DNA of 64,000 nucleotides, from positions 496,001-560,000 of the forward strand of contig NZ_LN929908.1 in NCBI RefSeq assembly GCF_001494595.1, read 5' to 3'. The DNA is from Mycobacterium sp. M26 (GTDB lineage: Bacteria; Actinomycetota; Actinomycetes; Mycobacteriales; Mycobacteriaceae). The notes below the pieces were generated by a model. That model had not been told where the DNA came from, made no database searches, and was given only the letters and a program-made list of their open reading frames with translations. Each line of letters starts with the position of its first letter. Within the stretch, counting starts at the first letter, position 1. Both the position numbers and the translations under genes were made by a program. Of this stretch, positions 33,256-41,033 are shown piece by piece.

Positions 33256-33690
33256 CGTCAGCCCCTCCCTGTTCTCTCGCCGCCGGCATGGTGAGGCGTC
33301 CGCGGCACGCTGGGCAGATCGCGGCCCGCTTCGCTGCCGACACATAGCCCCCTTGGACCGCCCAACCTGTGAAAGAGCAAAGGCTACGCGGTATGAGTGA
33401 CGTGCGCGTCAGTTCGGTGTGGGTATGGTGCGGATCCGCCCGTACACCTCGATAGAGGCGGACAGCGGCCCCTGGTCGGCGTTTCAGCAGCTCACGACTT
33501 CTGTTGGGGGTTTCGAATCCCCTCACCTCCAAGTATCGGCTCCGGCGCGCTTCAACGAGTGCTGGTGTGTGTGTGTGTGCTTGCACTGCAAGCACTTGAA
33601 GACGGTGTTCCGTGTTTTCGCCGTTCAGGACCGTTTCGCTGCATTCGTTTGTGTGCTTCAAAGCGCCATGTCGAAGACTAAAACGCCAGT
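33256..33690. other. Right end of the island, 435 bp without a gene
   Basis: It should contain the tcmP promoter near 33300-33400. It also has a tRNA-3'-like fragment (33505-33531), a GT-dinucleotide run (33565-33579) and an adjoining GTGCTTG-N5-CAAGCAC hairpin (33577-33595). The open frames covering it on either strand show no recognisable protein. Confidence 0.5.
33505..33531 (+). other. tRNA 3'-half-like fragment
   Basis: GGGG-TTTCGAAT-CCCC forms a T-arm and is followed by TCACCTCCA, like an acceptor 3' strand. There is no matching 5' acceptor (GGAGGTGA) or D-arm upstream. It resembles the attR repeat but has many differences, so it may be a decayed att site from an earlier element. Confidence 0.5.
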
Positions 33691-33721
33691 TCAGGGGTTC
33701 GATTCCCCTTAGCTCCACTTT
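33691..33721 (+). repeat. attR: right 31-bp direct repeat
   Basis: Identical to attL at 27123-27153. The tRNA sequence upstream of the repeat is absent here, so the intact tRNA lies on the left side. Confidence 0.95.
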
Positions 33722-33725
33722 GTTC

Positions 33726-33754
33726 AGCCCGGGCTTGCCCCGGGCTTTTCTTTT
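33726..33754 (+). terminator. Intrinsic terminator, originally of tRNA-Ala
   Basis: Stem AGCCCGGG/CCCGGGCT (33726-33733 with 33739-33746) and TTTTCTTTT tail. It lies 4 bp beyond attR. Excising the island would place it directly behind tRNA-Ala, so the insertion has separated a tRNA gene from its terminator. Confidence 0.85.
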
Positions 33755-33783
33755 GCCTGCTGCCATCCATCTTCTCGATACCC

Positions 33784-33842
33784 GTATGACCAATTCGGGC
33801 TCCTGCGGCTCGCTCTTGACCCCGGACCGTCAGTGGTCATAC
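33784..33842. repeat. GTATGACCA...TGGTCATAC inverted repeat
   Basis: Perfect 9-bp arms at 33784-33792 and 33834-33842, with 41 bp between them, in the intergenic region ending 55 bp upstream of the P450 gene. It could be two half-operators for the TetR regulator encoded behind the P450 (inference). Confidence 0.4.
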
Positions 33843-33896
33843 GCTTCGGACAGAAACGTCTAACCATAGGGTCGGGCCACACGAGAGGACAGGTCG

Positions 33897-35150
33897 ATGT
33901 CCACCAGCGCTGCTGTTCCCAATGTCTTCGAGGCCGGACTCCCCGCGTTCACCTACGGCCTCGACGCCACCCCGCACGACGTCCTCGATGATCTGCGCCG
34001 GGCTCAGTCGCAGTCGCCGATTGCCATCGGTCCGTTGGGCCCGGAGATCCTGTCCTACGAGCTAGCCCGCGAGATGTTGCGCGACAACAGATTCCGTATG
34101 CCGCCTGGCATTACGCTTGCGGCGCAGGGCATCACCTCTGGTCCGCTGTACGACAAGCTGATGAGCAGCCTGCTGGGTCTGGAGGGCCCGCCCCACGTCC
34201 GCCTGCGCAAACTGGTCTCCAAAGCGTTCACTCCCCGCGCCACCGCACGCCTGTCGGACACGATCCAGGAGGTGATCAACGGGCTCATCGACCGGCTGGG
34301 GGACACCGGCCGCTGCGACGTCGTGACCGATATCGCGCGCCCCTATCCCACTCCGATCATCTGTGCGCTGCTTGGTGCGCCCCGCCAGGACTGGCAGCTG
34401 TTCTCCGACTGGACCGAACAGGTCTTCAAAGCCTTCAACTTTCAGCCCGACGCCACCTTCGACGAGTCCGAGATTTTGGGCGCCTGGGGTGAACTCGACG
34501 ACTACGTCGACGGGATGGTGGCCGCCCGTCGCGATGACCTGACCGACGACCTGCTCTCCGAGCTCATTCGCGCCGAAAGTGACGGTGACCGGCTCAGTCT
34601 CGACGAACTGCGGATGCTGGCCGCCGGCTTCCTGATGGCCGGAACGGATACGACGCGAAACCAATTGGCGGCGTCAGTTCAGGTGCTCTGCGAGCACCCG
34701 GACCAGTGGGCCGCCCTGCGTGATCGTCCGGAGCTGGCGATGCAGGCGGTCGAGGAGACCATGCGTCATTCACCCGCGGCCTGCATCGTGCCACGGGCCG
34801 CTGTCCAGGACGCCGAGTTCGGCGGCTACCTGTTCCCGGCGGGAACCTTCGTCCTGGTGAACACCTTTGCCGCCAACCGTGATCCGGCCATCTACGACGA
34901 TGCCGACCGTTTCGACATCTCCCGCACGGACTTGCCTCCCATCCTGACCTTCGGTGGTGGAGCGCACTACTGCCTGGGCGCCAACCTGGCCCGCCGGGAG
35001 ATCGCCGAAGCGCTCGTCGTGCTCACCCGCCGCCTCATCGCCCCACACCGGGCCGGTCCCGCCCCGTGGAAGTCCCTGCTGGGAATGACCGGTCCGCTAA
35101 CACTTCCGATCGAATTCACCAGCCAGAGCCTGGTGACGGCCGATGCGTAG
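33897..35150 (+). CDS. Cytochrome P450 monooxygenase
   Basis: 417 residues. The I-helix motif is AGTDTT, the K-helix is EETMR and the heme-binding loop is FGGGAHYCLGANLAR with Cys359 as thiolate ligand. There is no membrane anchor, so it is a soluble bacterial class needing ferredoxin partners, none of which is adjacent. The subfamily and substrate were not recognised. The stop overlaps the TetR start by 8 bp, so enzyme and regulator form one operon and the regulator may sense the substrate. Confidence 0.95.
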   Translation: MSTSAAVPNVFEAGLPAFTYGLDATPHDVLDDLRRAQSQSPIAIGPLGPEILSYELAREMLRDNRFRMPPGITLAAQGITSGPLYDKLMSSLLGLEGPPHVRLRKLVSKAFTPRATARLSDTIQEVINGLIDRLGDTGRCDVVTDIARPYPTPIICALLGAPRQDWQLFSDWTEQVFKAFNFQPDATFDESEILGAWGELDDYVDGMVAARRDDLTDDLLSELIRAESDGDRLSLDELRMLAAGFLMAGTDTTRNQLAASVQVLCEHPDQWAALRDRPELAMQAVEETMRHSPAACIVPRAAVQDAEFGGYLFPAGTFVLVNTFAANRDPAIYDDADRFDISRTDLPPILTFGGGAHYCLGANLARREIAEALVVLTRRLIAPHRAGPAPWKSLLGMTGPLTLPIEFTSQSLVTADA

Positions 35151-35784
35151 CCGGGGCTGGGCGGGGGAGACACCGTCCTCGGACGAGGAGGCGATCGCCC
35201 GCATCCTCACTGCGGTGGATGAGGAGATTGCCGAGCACGGCGCGGCGATCCGCATTGCCGACGTCGCCCGCCGGCTCGGCGTCACCCGACAGACTGTGTA
35301 CCGCTACTTTCCCAACGCCGACACGATGCTCATCGCCAGCGCGATGCGCGCTGTCAACGGATTCATCGACCGGCTGGCCGACCACGTCAGCGGCCTCAAA
35401 GACCCGGTCACTGCGGTGGTCGAGAGTGTGTCCTTCGGGATCGAGCACCTCTCCGGCGATCCGCAGCTGGAGAAGCTGCTCGCCCGACGGGATGAGGGCG
35501 AACCTGTCACCTCGCTGACCTCCGATACGGCATTGACGTTCTGCCTGGCGTTCTTGCGGCGCCTCGATGTGGACTGGGAGCTGCATGGCTTCGACGACAA
35601 CGCTCTTCGTGAACTCACCGAAATGACCACGCGCACAGTGCAGTCCCTACTCACCGATCCCGGTCAGCTGCCGCGGACCGGACCTGCGCTTCGCGGCTTC
35701 ATCGCCCGATGGCTGGGGCCGGCGATCCTGTACCCGCGGTGGTCGTCGCTATCGGTCGCGACACCATCACCCGTTCCGGTGTGA
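35143..35784 (+). CDS. TetR-family regulator
   Basis: 213 residues. The N-terminal helix-turn-helix is RIADVARRLGVTRQTVYRYFPNADTML (about residues 33-60), followed by a helical ligand-binding domain without known signature. It is cotranscribed with the P450 (8-bp overlap). Its last 86 bp overlap the convergent flavin/PNPOx gene. Probable targets are its own operon and the inverted repeat at 33784. Confidence 0.9.
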   Translation: MRSRGWAGETPSSDEEAIARILTAVDEEIAEHGAAIRIADVARRLGVTRQTVYRYFPNADTMLIASAMRAVNGFIDRLADHVSGLKDPVTAVVESVSFGIEHLSGDPQLEKLLARRDEGEPVTSLTSDTALTFCLAFLRRLDVDWELHGFDDNALRELTEMTTRTVQSLLTDPGQLPRTGPALRGFIARWLGPAILYPRWSSLSVATPSPVPV

Positions 35785-36622
35785 AGCTCACACCGCGACC
35801 GGTGTACCCGTCGTCGGCCGGCCGGTCGTCCCAGGTGAGGGTGGCCCGGCCGGAGAGCTGAAGCGTTGTGCCCGTGTCGAAGTCGAGGAACAGCAGCGCT
35901 GCGCTCGGGTCGACGGCAATGTTGCCCAGGCTGTTGAACAGGTTGTTGCCGGGATAGTCAGGGAACCACAACCGGTCATGGGCGGTGAGCACGAAGCCCG
36001 GTGAGCCACCCCGGTGCGACGCGTCGGCGCCCGAAGCGGGGTGCGTCGTACCCAGGAAGAAGGTGTCGGCCCGCTGGATCAGCCTGCGGTCCTCGGCACG
36101 CAGGGCATCCCCGGTGAAGACAGCTTCCCGGTTGGTTCCGGCGGCACCAGCGGGGGTGTTGTCGGTGTGAATGTACTTGGGGCAGTTGCCGTAGGACTGG
36201 TCGACCTGGATCACCAGCCCGCCCGACGGGTCGGCGCTGAGCTCCCCGTTGATGCGCCAGCGCCGCCGGGTGGCGAAGTCGATGACGATCGCACCGGCCG
36301 GCTGCTGATCCGGCATGGCGTGCAGTGGATCGGCCTCCGGCAGGCGGCTGTCGATGTGCAGTGTGGTGCTGTCCGCCGCGGTGAGGAACCCGGGATCGCC
36401 GAACAGCGGCGAGGTCCACAACCGGCCCGCGCCGTCGCGGGCGGTCACCACGGCCAGGCGCGCACTCGACAGGAACTCGGCGGTTCCCGACCGGAGTTGG
36501 CCACGCGCCACCATCCCCGACAGCCGTCCCGCCTGACCGCTGACCCCGGCCTGGGACTGCACGGCGAGTTCGCCGCTGTGGAATCCCACAGCGGCGTCCC
36601 CGTGTCCGCCGGCGGTCGTCAC
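35699..36622 (-). CDS. Pyridoxamine 5'-phosphate oxidase-like flavin-binding protein
   Basis: 307 residues. Two split-barrel halves are visible: ARLAVVTARDGAGRLWTSPLFGDPGFL (about residues 53-80) and TFFLGTTHPASGADASHRGGSPGFVL...DYPGNNLFNSLGNIAVDPSAALLFLDF (about 190-245), the usual FMN or F420-binding PNPOx fold. GNCPKYIHT is conserved in this subfamily. The start codon overlaps the upstream gene stop (ATGA). It is probably an oxidoreductase or heme/flavin-binding protein; substrate unknown. The end overlaps the TetR gene by 86 bp. Confidence 0.85.
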   Translation of the reverse strand: MTTAGGHGDAAVGFHSGELAVQSQAGVSGQAGRLSGMVARGQLRSGTAEFLSSARLAVVTARDGAGRLWTSPLFGDPGFLTAADSTTLHIDSRLPEADPLHAMPDQQPAGAIVIDFATRRRWRINGELSADPSGGLVIQVDQSYGNCPKYIHTDNTPAGAAGTNREAVFTGDALRAEDRRLIQRADTFFLGTTHPASGADASHRGGSPGFVLTAHDRLWFPDYPGNNLFNSLGNIAVDPSAALLFLDFDTGTTLQLSGRATLTWDDRPADDGYTGRGVSFTPERVMVSRPIATTTAGTGSPAPAIGR

Positions 36623-37188
36623 AGCGGATGCCGGCCTGCGAAGGCGACCACCCGCTGCGTCGGTGTCGCGGCTGCGCCAGTGGTGATCGACGGACCGAAG
36701 AGGTTCTGTGGCCGCAGTGCCGGAACCAGTTGGGCGCCGACGGCCTCGGCCACCGCCGCTTCGGCGTCGTCGAATTCGACGGGCCGGTTCACCGCGACCG
36801 CGAGGTCCCAGCTGTGGATCAGCGTCGAGTAGGTGACGATCCCGACGGCCTGCTCGGCGGGCATGTCACCGAGCACGGTCGCGACCGGGGATTGCCAGTC
36901 GGTGACCGACGACCACGCCCGATGCGACCGTTCGACGGCGCCCTCGACGACGGCCAGCGGCGCGGCGCCGAGGATGTCGGCCCCGCTGAAGAGTTCCTCC
37001 TCGGTGGGTCCGGCCTGGCCGTCGACGCCGGCGGCGAACGCGTCGATCGAGGCGACGGTATGGCTGAGCAGTGACCGTACGTTCCACCCGGTGCAGGGGC
37101 TGGGCAGGTTCAGGTCGCCGCCGGAGAGGGCGGCGGTCAGGGTGATCAGGCGCTGGTCGGCGCTGCGCAGGACGTCGAGGGCGGGCAT
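36619..37188 (-). CDS. TIGR03086-family metal-binding protein (mycothiol-dependent DinB-like)
   Basis: 189 residues. The N-terminal maleylpyruvate isomerase-like/DinB helical bundle has the metal site pattern LPSPCTGWNVRSLLSHTVASIDAFAAG and the family block VTYSTLIHSWDLAVAV with the conserved HxWD. Members are small metal-binding proteins, often linked to mycothiol chemistry. It forms an operon with the PNPOx-like gene and is divergent from the CGNR regulator. The shared intergenic region carries two palindromes. Confidence 0.85.
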   Translation of the reverse strand: MPALDVLRSADQRLITLTAALSGGDLNLPSPCTGWNVRSLLSHTVASIDAFAAGVDGQAGPTEEELFSGADILGAAPLAVVEGAVERSHRAWSSVTDWQSPVATVLGDMPAEQAVGIVTYSTLIHSWDLAVAVNRPVEFDDAEAAVAEAVGAQLVPALRPQNLFGPSITTGAAATPTQRVVAFAGRHPL

Positions 37189-37206
37189 GGGGATCCTTTC
37201 GATCGG

Positions 37207-37287
37207 ACTAACGGTTATTTAATTGCTTTGACGTTAGTCATCATGCGCACACCGATCTAACGTTGTCAAGTTCCTGCTATCGTTAGA
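37207..37287. promoter_or_regulatory. Two matching operators, CTAACG-N18-CGTTAG
   Basis: ACTAACG-N18-CGTTAGT at 37207-37238 and TCTAACG-N18-CGTTAGA at 37256-37287. Both have identical arms and the same 18-bp spacer, with centres 49 bp apart. They lie between the divergent TIGR03086 and CGNR genes, the second ending 3 bp before the CGNR start codon. Confidence 0.75.
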
Positions 37288-37290
37288 AGG

Positions 37291-37887
37291 ATGAACTCCG
37301 AGTCGCTGCTGAAGAACGCCCAGGCGGCCGGGTTCGTCGTGGCCGGTGAGCCGCTCGCTGTCGACCTGGCCGACACGATCATCACCGCGCAGAATCCGCC
37401 CGCCGACCTGTTGGCCAACGAGGCAACCTGCCGGCTGTGGTGGGAGCTGCAGCGCGACCGTCTGCCCCAGGGGGCGCCGCTGCCGCCGCTGGACGTCACG
37501 GTCGAGATCCGCGGGGCGGTCCGCGAGATCCTCGACGCCCACCTGACCGGGGCGTCACCCGGGAGGGCAGCCGTCGAGCAGATCAACGGCATTCTGGCCC
37601 GGGTGCCCGCCACCCGACAGCTGGTGCACAACCGGTCCGGGTGGACGGTCGAGACGGCGCGGCGCGCGTCCGCTGACCGGCCCTACGACCTCGCCCTTGC
37701 CGCGGTGGCCGACAGCCTCACCGACCTGCTCGTCAGCCCGTCGGTGGATCGACTTCGCCGCTGCCAGAACCCGGCGTGCAGCATGCTGTTCGTCGCCTCC
37801 GACGCCCGCCGCAAGTTCTGCACCCAGAACATCTGCGCCAACCGGACCCGGGTGGCCAGGCATTACCGCCGCCACCGCGCGGACTGA
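37291..37887 (+). CDS. ABATE/CGNR zinc-finger transcriptional regulator
   Basis: 198 residues. The N-terminal ABATE domain (LAVDLADTIITAQNPPADLLANEATCRLWWEL) is a predicted ligand-binding module. The C-terminal zinc finger is CQNPACSMLFVASDARRKFC...CANR with the family motif here C-A-N-R rather than C-G-N-R, then a basic tail (RHYRRHR). It is divergent from the PNPOx/TIGR03086 operon. The two operators in between, one touching its own start, suggest that it controls both units. Confidence 0.92.
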   Translation: MNSESLLKNAQAAGFVVAGEPLAVDLADTIITAQNPPADLLANEATCRLWWELQRDRLPQGAPLPPLDVTVEIRGAVREILDAHLTGASPGRAAVEQINGILARVPATRQLVHNRSGWTVETARRASADRPYDLALAAVADSLTDLLVSPSVDRLRRCQNPACSMLFVASDARRKFCTQNICANRTRVARHYRRHRAD

Positions 37888-37974
37888 ACATCACTGCGCG
37901 CGTTGTCGTTCTGGCACCCGAACGTTATGACTTTCTGCTCGTTGCGGTGATCCGGCCGTGTCAAGGTCTATGCC

Positions 37975-38601
37975 GTGGCTTTCTTGGACCCGATGCGGAT
38001 CGATAACCGCCTGTCCGCGCGCTGTGCTGCGGTGGCATCGATCGGCGCAGCCGTCATCCATCTCGGCGTCGCGCCGACGCACTGGCGGGACTGGGCCCCC
38101 TCCGGAGTGTTCTTCGCCTCCATCGCGGTGTTCCAGCTGGTGTGGGGTTTCCTGGCGTGGTCACGCCCGACGACGATGGTGCTCAGTGTCGGGATCGCCG
38201 CCAATGCCGCCTGCGTCGGATTGTGGATCGTGTCCCGAACGATCGGAATTCCGCTCGGGCCCAACGCCGGTCAGCCCGAAGCGGTGGAGGCCGCTGGCAT
38301 CTGTGTGCTGCTTCTCCAGTGCTACGTCATCATGGGTGCACTGTGGACGTGGCTGAGAAGTTCACGCGCGCAACAAGTTTCCGGTACCGGTCGGGCCCTG
38401 GTTCTACTTGGCGCCAATGTCGTGATGGCCGTGGCGGTGACGGTCGGTCTGGCCTCGGGATTACAGGGCCACGAGCACGGGCAGCATGCCGAGCCGATGG
38501 CCATCCCGGCGGCACCCGAGCAGGCCGATCAAGCCGAGCCGGCCCAGCCGGTGACCAATATGGGCTTGCACACCGACGGCCACCACCACGACCATCCCTG
38601 A
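37975..38601 (+). CDS. Four-TM membrane protein with His-rich tail
   Basis: 208 residues from GTG 37975; ATG 37993 is an alternative and no strong ribosome-binding site marks either. Four hydrophobic segments lie at about 16-32, 45-62, 67-88 and 105-125, with a fifth about 145-162. The C-terminus is extracytoplasmic or cytoplasmic and rich in His, Glu and Pro (GHEHGQHAEP, HTDGHHHDHP), suggesting metal binding. No enzyme family was recognised. The end lies 2 bp from the convergent GAF-ANTAR gene. Confidence 0.7.
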   Translation: MAFLDPMRIDNRLSARCAAVASIGAAVIHLGVAPTHWRDWAPSGVFFASIAVFQLVWGFLAWSRPTTMVLSVGIAANAACVGLWIVSRTIGIPLGPNAGQPEAVEAAGICVLLLQCYVIMGALWTWLRSSRAQQVSGTGRALVLLGANVVMAVAVTVGLASGLQGHEHGQHAEPMAIPAAPEQADQAEPAQPVTNMGLHTDGHHHDHP

Positions 38602-38603
38602 GC

Positions 38604-39338
38604 TCAGAGCGTCGGATGCTGTCCGCGACTGGCGATCACGGCTTTCGCGACGTCGGTCAGCTTGATGTTGAAGTCCTGAGAACTGCGGCGCAGCACCTCG
38701 AACGCGCGCGGCTCGTCGATGTCGTTGAGCACCATGAGCATGCCGACGGCCTTGCCGATCTCGCGATTGCTCTGCAACGCCGACCGTAACCCGACGGCGT
38801 CCTCCCCGCGGGCGGCCGCTGCCGCTGCGACGCTGGCGAACGACGCCATGATGATCGCCCGCCCGGCCGCATCGGAGTTGAAGGCGCCCGGAGTATCGGA
38901 GAACAGGTTCAGGGCGCCGACCTTGTGCTGATCGACCATCAAGCGGAACGCCATCATGCCGCGGACCGGTGTCTCCGTCAGCAGCCGTCCGGCCAGGGTC
39001 GGCCACTGGCTGAAGGCCCGTAGATCGGGCTCCACCTGCGCCGACTCCTCCTCGATGGCATCCACGCAGGGGCCTTCGCGGATCTCGCGCTCCAGCTGAT
39101 CGACCCGTCGGGCCACCTCGTCGGTGGCGGCCACCGTGACGTAGTCGCCCTTGCGTTTGAGCAGGATGCTGGCGTGGTCGCAACCCGGAACGATCATGGT
39201 CGCCGCGATGCAGATGGCCGGGTGGACGTCCTCAAGGCCGGAGCCTTGGTAGACGATGTCGGCCAGGTTCGCGAAGACCGCCTGGGGGTCGACCGCGTTA
39301 TCGGCCGCCGAGACGTCGTCGGATTCTCTGGTCGTCAT
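38604..39338 (-). CDS. GAF-ANTAR domain antiterminator-type regulator
   Basis: 244 residues. The GAF domain spans about 30-165 (ICIAATMIVPGCDHASILLKRKGDYVTVAATDE...REGPCVDAI). The ANTAR RNA-binding domain spans about 170-235 (GLRSALQSNREIGKAVGMLMVLNDIDEPRAFEVLRRSSQDFN), with the conserved Gly-Met of the three-helix bundle, although the usual IGxAKGI is altered to IGKAVGM. Such proteins bind paired hairpins in leader RNAs. No obvious target leader is adjacent. Confidence 0.92.
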   Translation of the reverse strand: MTTRESDDVSAADNAVDPQAVFANLADIVYQGSGLEDVHPAICIAATMIVPGCDHASILLKRKGDYVTVAATDEVARRVDQLEREIREGPCVDAIEEESAQVEPDLRAFSQWPTLAGRLLTETPVRGMMAFRLMVDQHKVGALNLFSDTPGAFNSDAAGRAIIMASFASVAAAAAARGEDAVGLRSALQSNREIGKAVGMLMVLNDIDEPRAFEVLRRSSQDFNIKLTDVAKAVIASRGQHPTL

Positions 39339-39392
39339 GTCACAAGCATGTCCGACGGAGGGGGTGCTGGCAAAGTGCCGTCCAGCTCGGTT

Positions 39393-40205
39393 CTAGGACG
39401 GCAGGAAGTCCAGCAGGAGTTCGCTGCACCGCTGCGCGGCCTCCAGCGGAATCCAGTGCCCCACGCCCTCGAGGCGCTCGTAACGCCACGGCCCGCTGAC
39501 GTACTCCGCGGACTGTGTCATCTGCGGTTCGAGTACCGCGAAGTCGTCGCTGCTCCACACGCCCAGGGTCGGCGAGGTGATCGGCGGGAGTTCCATCGGC
39601 GGGGTGATCAGGCGGGTCGGCCCGAGGTTGGCGCGGTACCAGTTCAGGCCGGCGGTCAGATGACCCGGTCGGGACAGCCGTTCGACGGCGACGTCCGGCT
39701 CGGGGTGGCGGGTCCAGGCCCGGAAGTTCTGATAGTCGTTGGCCGACAACCACTCTTCGGCCACACCCTCGAACTGGAACATCAGCATGTACCAGCTGAG
39801 CGCGATCTGGTCATAGTCGGTCCGGTGGAACGCGCCGGGGTGGCCCACGCTGAGGCAGGCCAGGTGATCGATACGGTCGGGGAGTAGCGCGCCCAGCGCC
39901 CAGGACAGGCCCGCGCCCCAGTCGTGCCCGATCAGGTGGGTGCGGCTGATCTCCAGCGCATCGAGCAGTCCGATGACGTCGGCCAGCAGGGTCGGGGTCC
40001 GGTAGGCCGAGACCTCGGTCGGCCGGTCGGACTCGCCGCACCCGCGCAGGTCGGGGGCGATCACCCGGTAGCTCGCGGACACCAGGGCCGGGATCTGCTC
40101 GCGCCAGACGGTGCGGTCGTCGGGCCACCCGTGCAACAGCAGCACGTCGGGACCCTCGCCCTCGACGATGACGTCCAGGGTGATCCCGTTGGTCGGCACG
40201 CGCAT
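39393..40205 (-). CDS. Alpha/beta hydrolase, epoxide hydrolase-like
   Basis: 270 residues. The oxyanion-hole motif is HGWPDD, the nucleophile elbow GHDWGA has Asp as nucleophile, as in epoxide hydrolases and haloalkane dehalogenases, and the catalytic His is in GVGHWIPLE. A cap domain spans about residues 130-190. It ends the operon TK-N, TK-C, SDR, hydrolase, with 3 bp to the SDR stop. It probably opens an epoxide or cleaves a C-C or ester bond of the pathway substrate, which is unknown. Confidence 0.9.
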   Translation of the reverse strand: MRVPTNGITLDVIVEGEGPDVLLLHGWPDDRTVWREQIPALVSASYRVIAPDLRGCGESDRPTEVSAYRTPTLLADVIGLLDALEISRTHLIGHDWGAGLSWALGALLPDRIDHLACLSVGHPGAFHRTDYDQIALSWYMLMFQFEGVAEEWLSANDYQNFRAWTRHPEPDVAVERLSRPGHLTAGLNWYRANLGPTRLITPPMELPPITSPTLGVWSSDDFAVLEPQMTQSAEYVSGPWRYERLEGVGHWIPLEAAQRCSELLLDFLPS

Positions 40206-40208
40206 GGC

Positions 40209-41033
40209 TCAACCCCTCTCGGTCGCAGCGGCGGCGCGTTCCGCGCGCGCCCGGCTGAACAGCATGTCGAAGTCCGGCTGCCCGGTCTTGGCCGTCACGC
40301 CGCCGTCGACCACCAGGTTGATCCCGGTGATGTAGCTCGCCTCCGGCGACGCGAGAAAGGTTATGGCGCTGGCGATTTCGTGCGGCTCGGCGGGCCTGCC
40401 CATCGGTACCAGCCGCTCGTACTCCTCGGGCCAGCGGTCCAGCACGGACTGCAGCATCGGGGTGCGTACCCCGCCCGGGCACACCGCGTTGACCCGGACA
40501 CCCTGCCGGGCGTGGTCCACCGCGAGGTTGCGGGTCAGGTTGGCCACCGCGCCCTTGGCGGTGGCGTACACGGCCAGGCCCGGATCGGCATAGAGCCCGG
40601 AGATCGAGCACGTCGTCACCACATTGCCGCCGGTGGCGGCGAGGTGGGGGATCGCTGCGCGACAGGCGAAGAACACGCTGTCGAGGTCCACGGCCATCAC
40701 CCGGCGCCACGCCTCGGTGGTGGTGTCGGTGATGTGCCCGTAGTGGCCGATGCCGGCGTTGTTGACCAGGACATCGAGGCGCCCGAACCGCGCCACTGTC
40801 TGCTCGATGAGCGAGGTGACCTCGGACTCGACGGCCACGTCGACGATCAACGTCGCCGGGTCGCCCCAGCCCGCGGTCCGCAGGTCGGCGGCCAGCTCTT
40901 CCAGCGCGTCGGTGGCCCGGTCGGCCAGCGAGAGCGTGGCGCCGAGCTCGGCGAACCGGCGTGCGGTGGCCGCACCGATACCGGAGGCGGCGCCGGTGAT
41001 GACGACGACGCGGTCCTGGAATGTCGTGGTCAT
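40209..41033 (-). CDS. Short-chain dehydrogenase/reductase
   Basis: 274 residues from ATG 41033 (MTTTFQDRVVVITGAASGIGAATARRFAELG), overlapping the transketolase stop (ATGA). Motifs are the cofactor loop TGAASGIG, NNAG, catalytic Ser in CSISGLYA and the YATAK Tyr/Lys. Asp at the end of beta2 (LSLADRA) favours NAD over NADP. It is in operon with a split transketolase and a hydrolase. Confidence 0.93.
   Translation of the reverse strand: MTTTFQDRVVVITGAASGIGAATARRFAELGATLSLADRATDALEELAADLRTAGWGDPATLIVDVAVESEVTSLIEQTVARFGRLDVLVNNAGIGHYGHITDTTTEAWRRVMAVDLDSVFFACRAAIPHLAATGGNVVTTCSISGLYADPGLAVYATAKGAVANLTRNLAVDHARQGVRVNAVCPGGVRTPMLQSVLDRWPEEYERLVPMGRPAEPHEIASAITFLASPEASYITGINLVVDGGVTAKTGQPDFDMLFSRARAERAAAATERG

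Larger units (their letters stand above)
27123..33721. mobile_element. 6.6-kb genomic island integrated at tRNA-Ala
   Basis: The island is bounded by a perfect 31-bp direct repeat comprising the T-arm and acceptor end of tRNA-Ala plus four bases. Inside are an HNH nuclease, a decayed tyrosine-recombinase gene, a four-gene operon with a nonsense-broken ImmA/IrrE peptidase, and the DUF5131/TcmP pair. The DNA is visibly more AT-rich than its surroundings in several stretches (28260-28500, 31200-31400, 32300-32960). The intrinsic terminator expected behind the tRNA is found beyond the right repeat. The integrase is probably inactive, so the element seems to be stranded. Confidence 0.9.

Noticed and set aside
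33455..33531. Complete tRNA gene before the right att repeat
   Set aside because: T-arm and acceptor 3' strand are present, but no complementary 5' acceptor, D-arm or valid anticodon loop could be built.
33565..33595. GT-dinucleotide run with hairpin as a possible regulatory or phase-variable site
   Set aside because: Short, not near a start codon, and without T-run or gene context; noted only as part of the island end.
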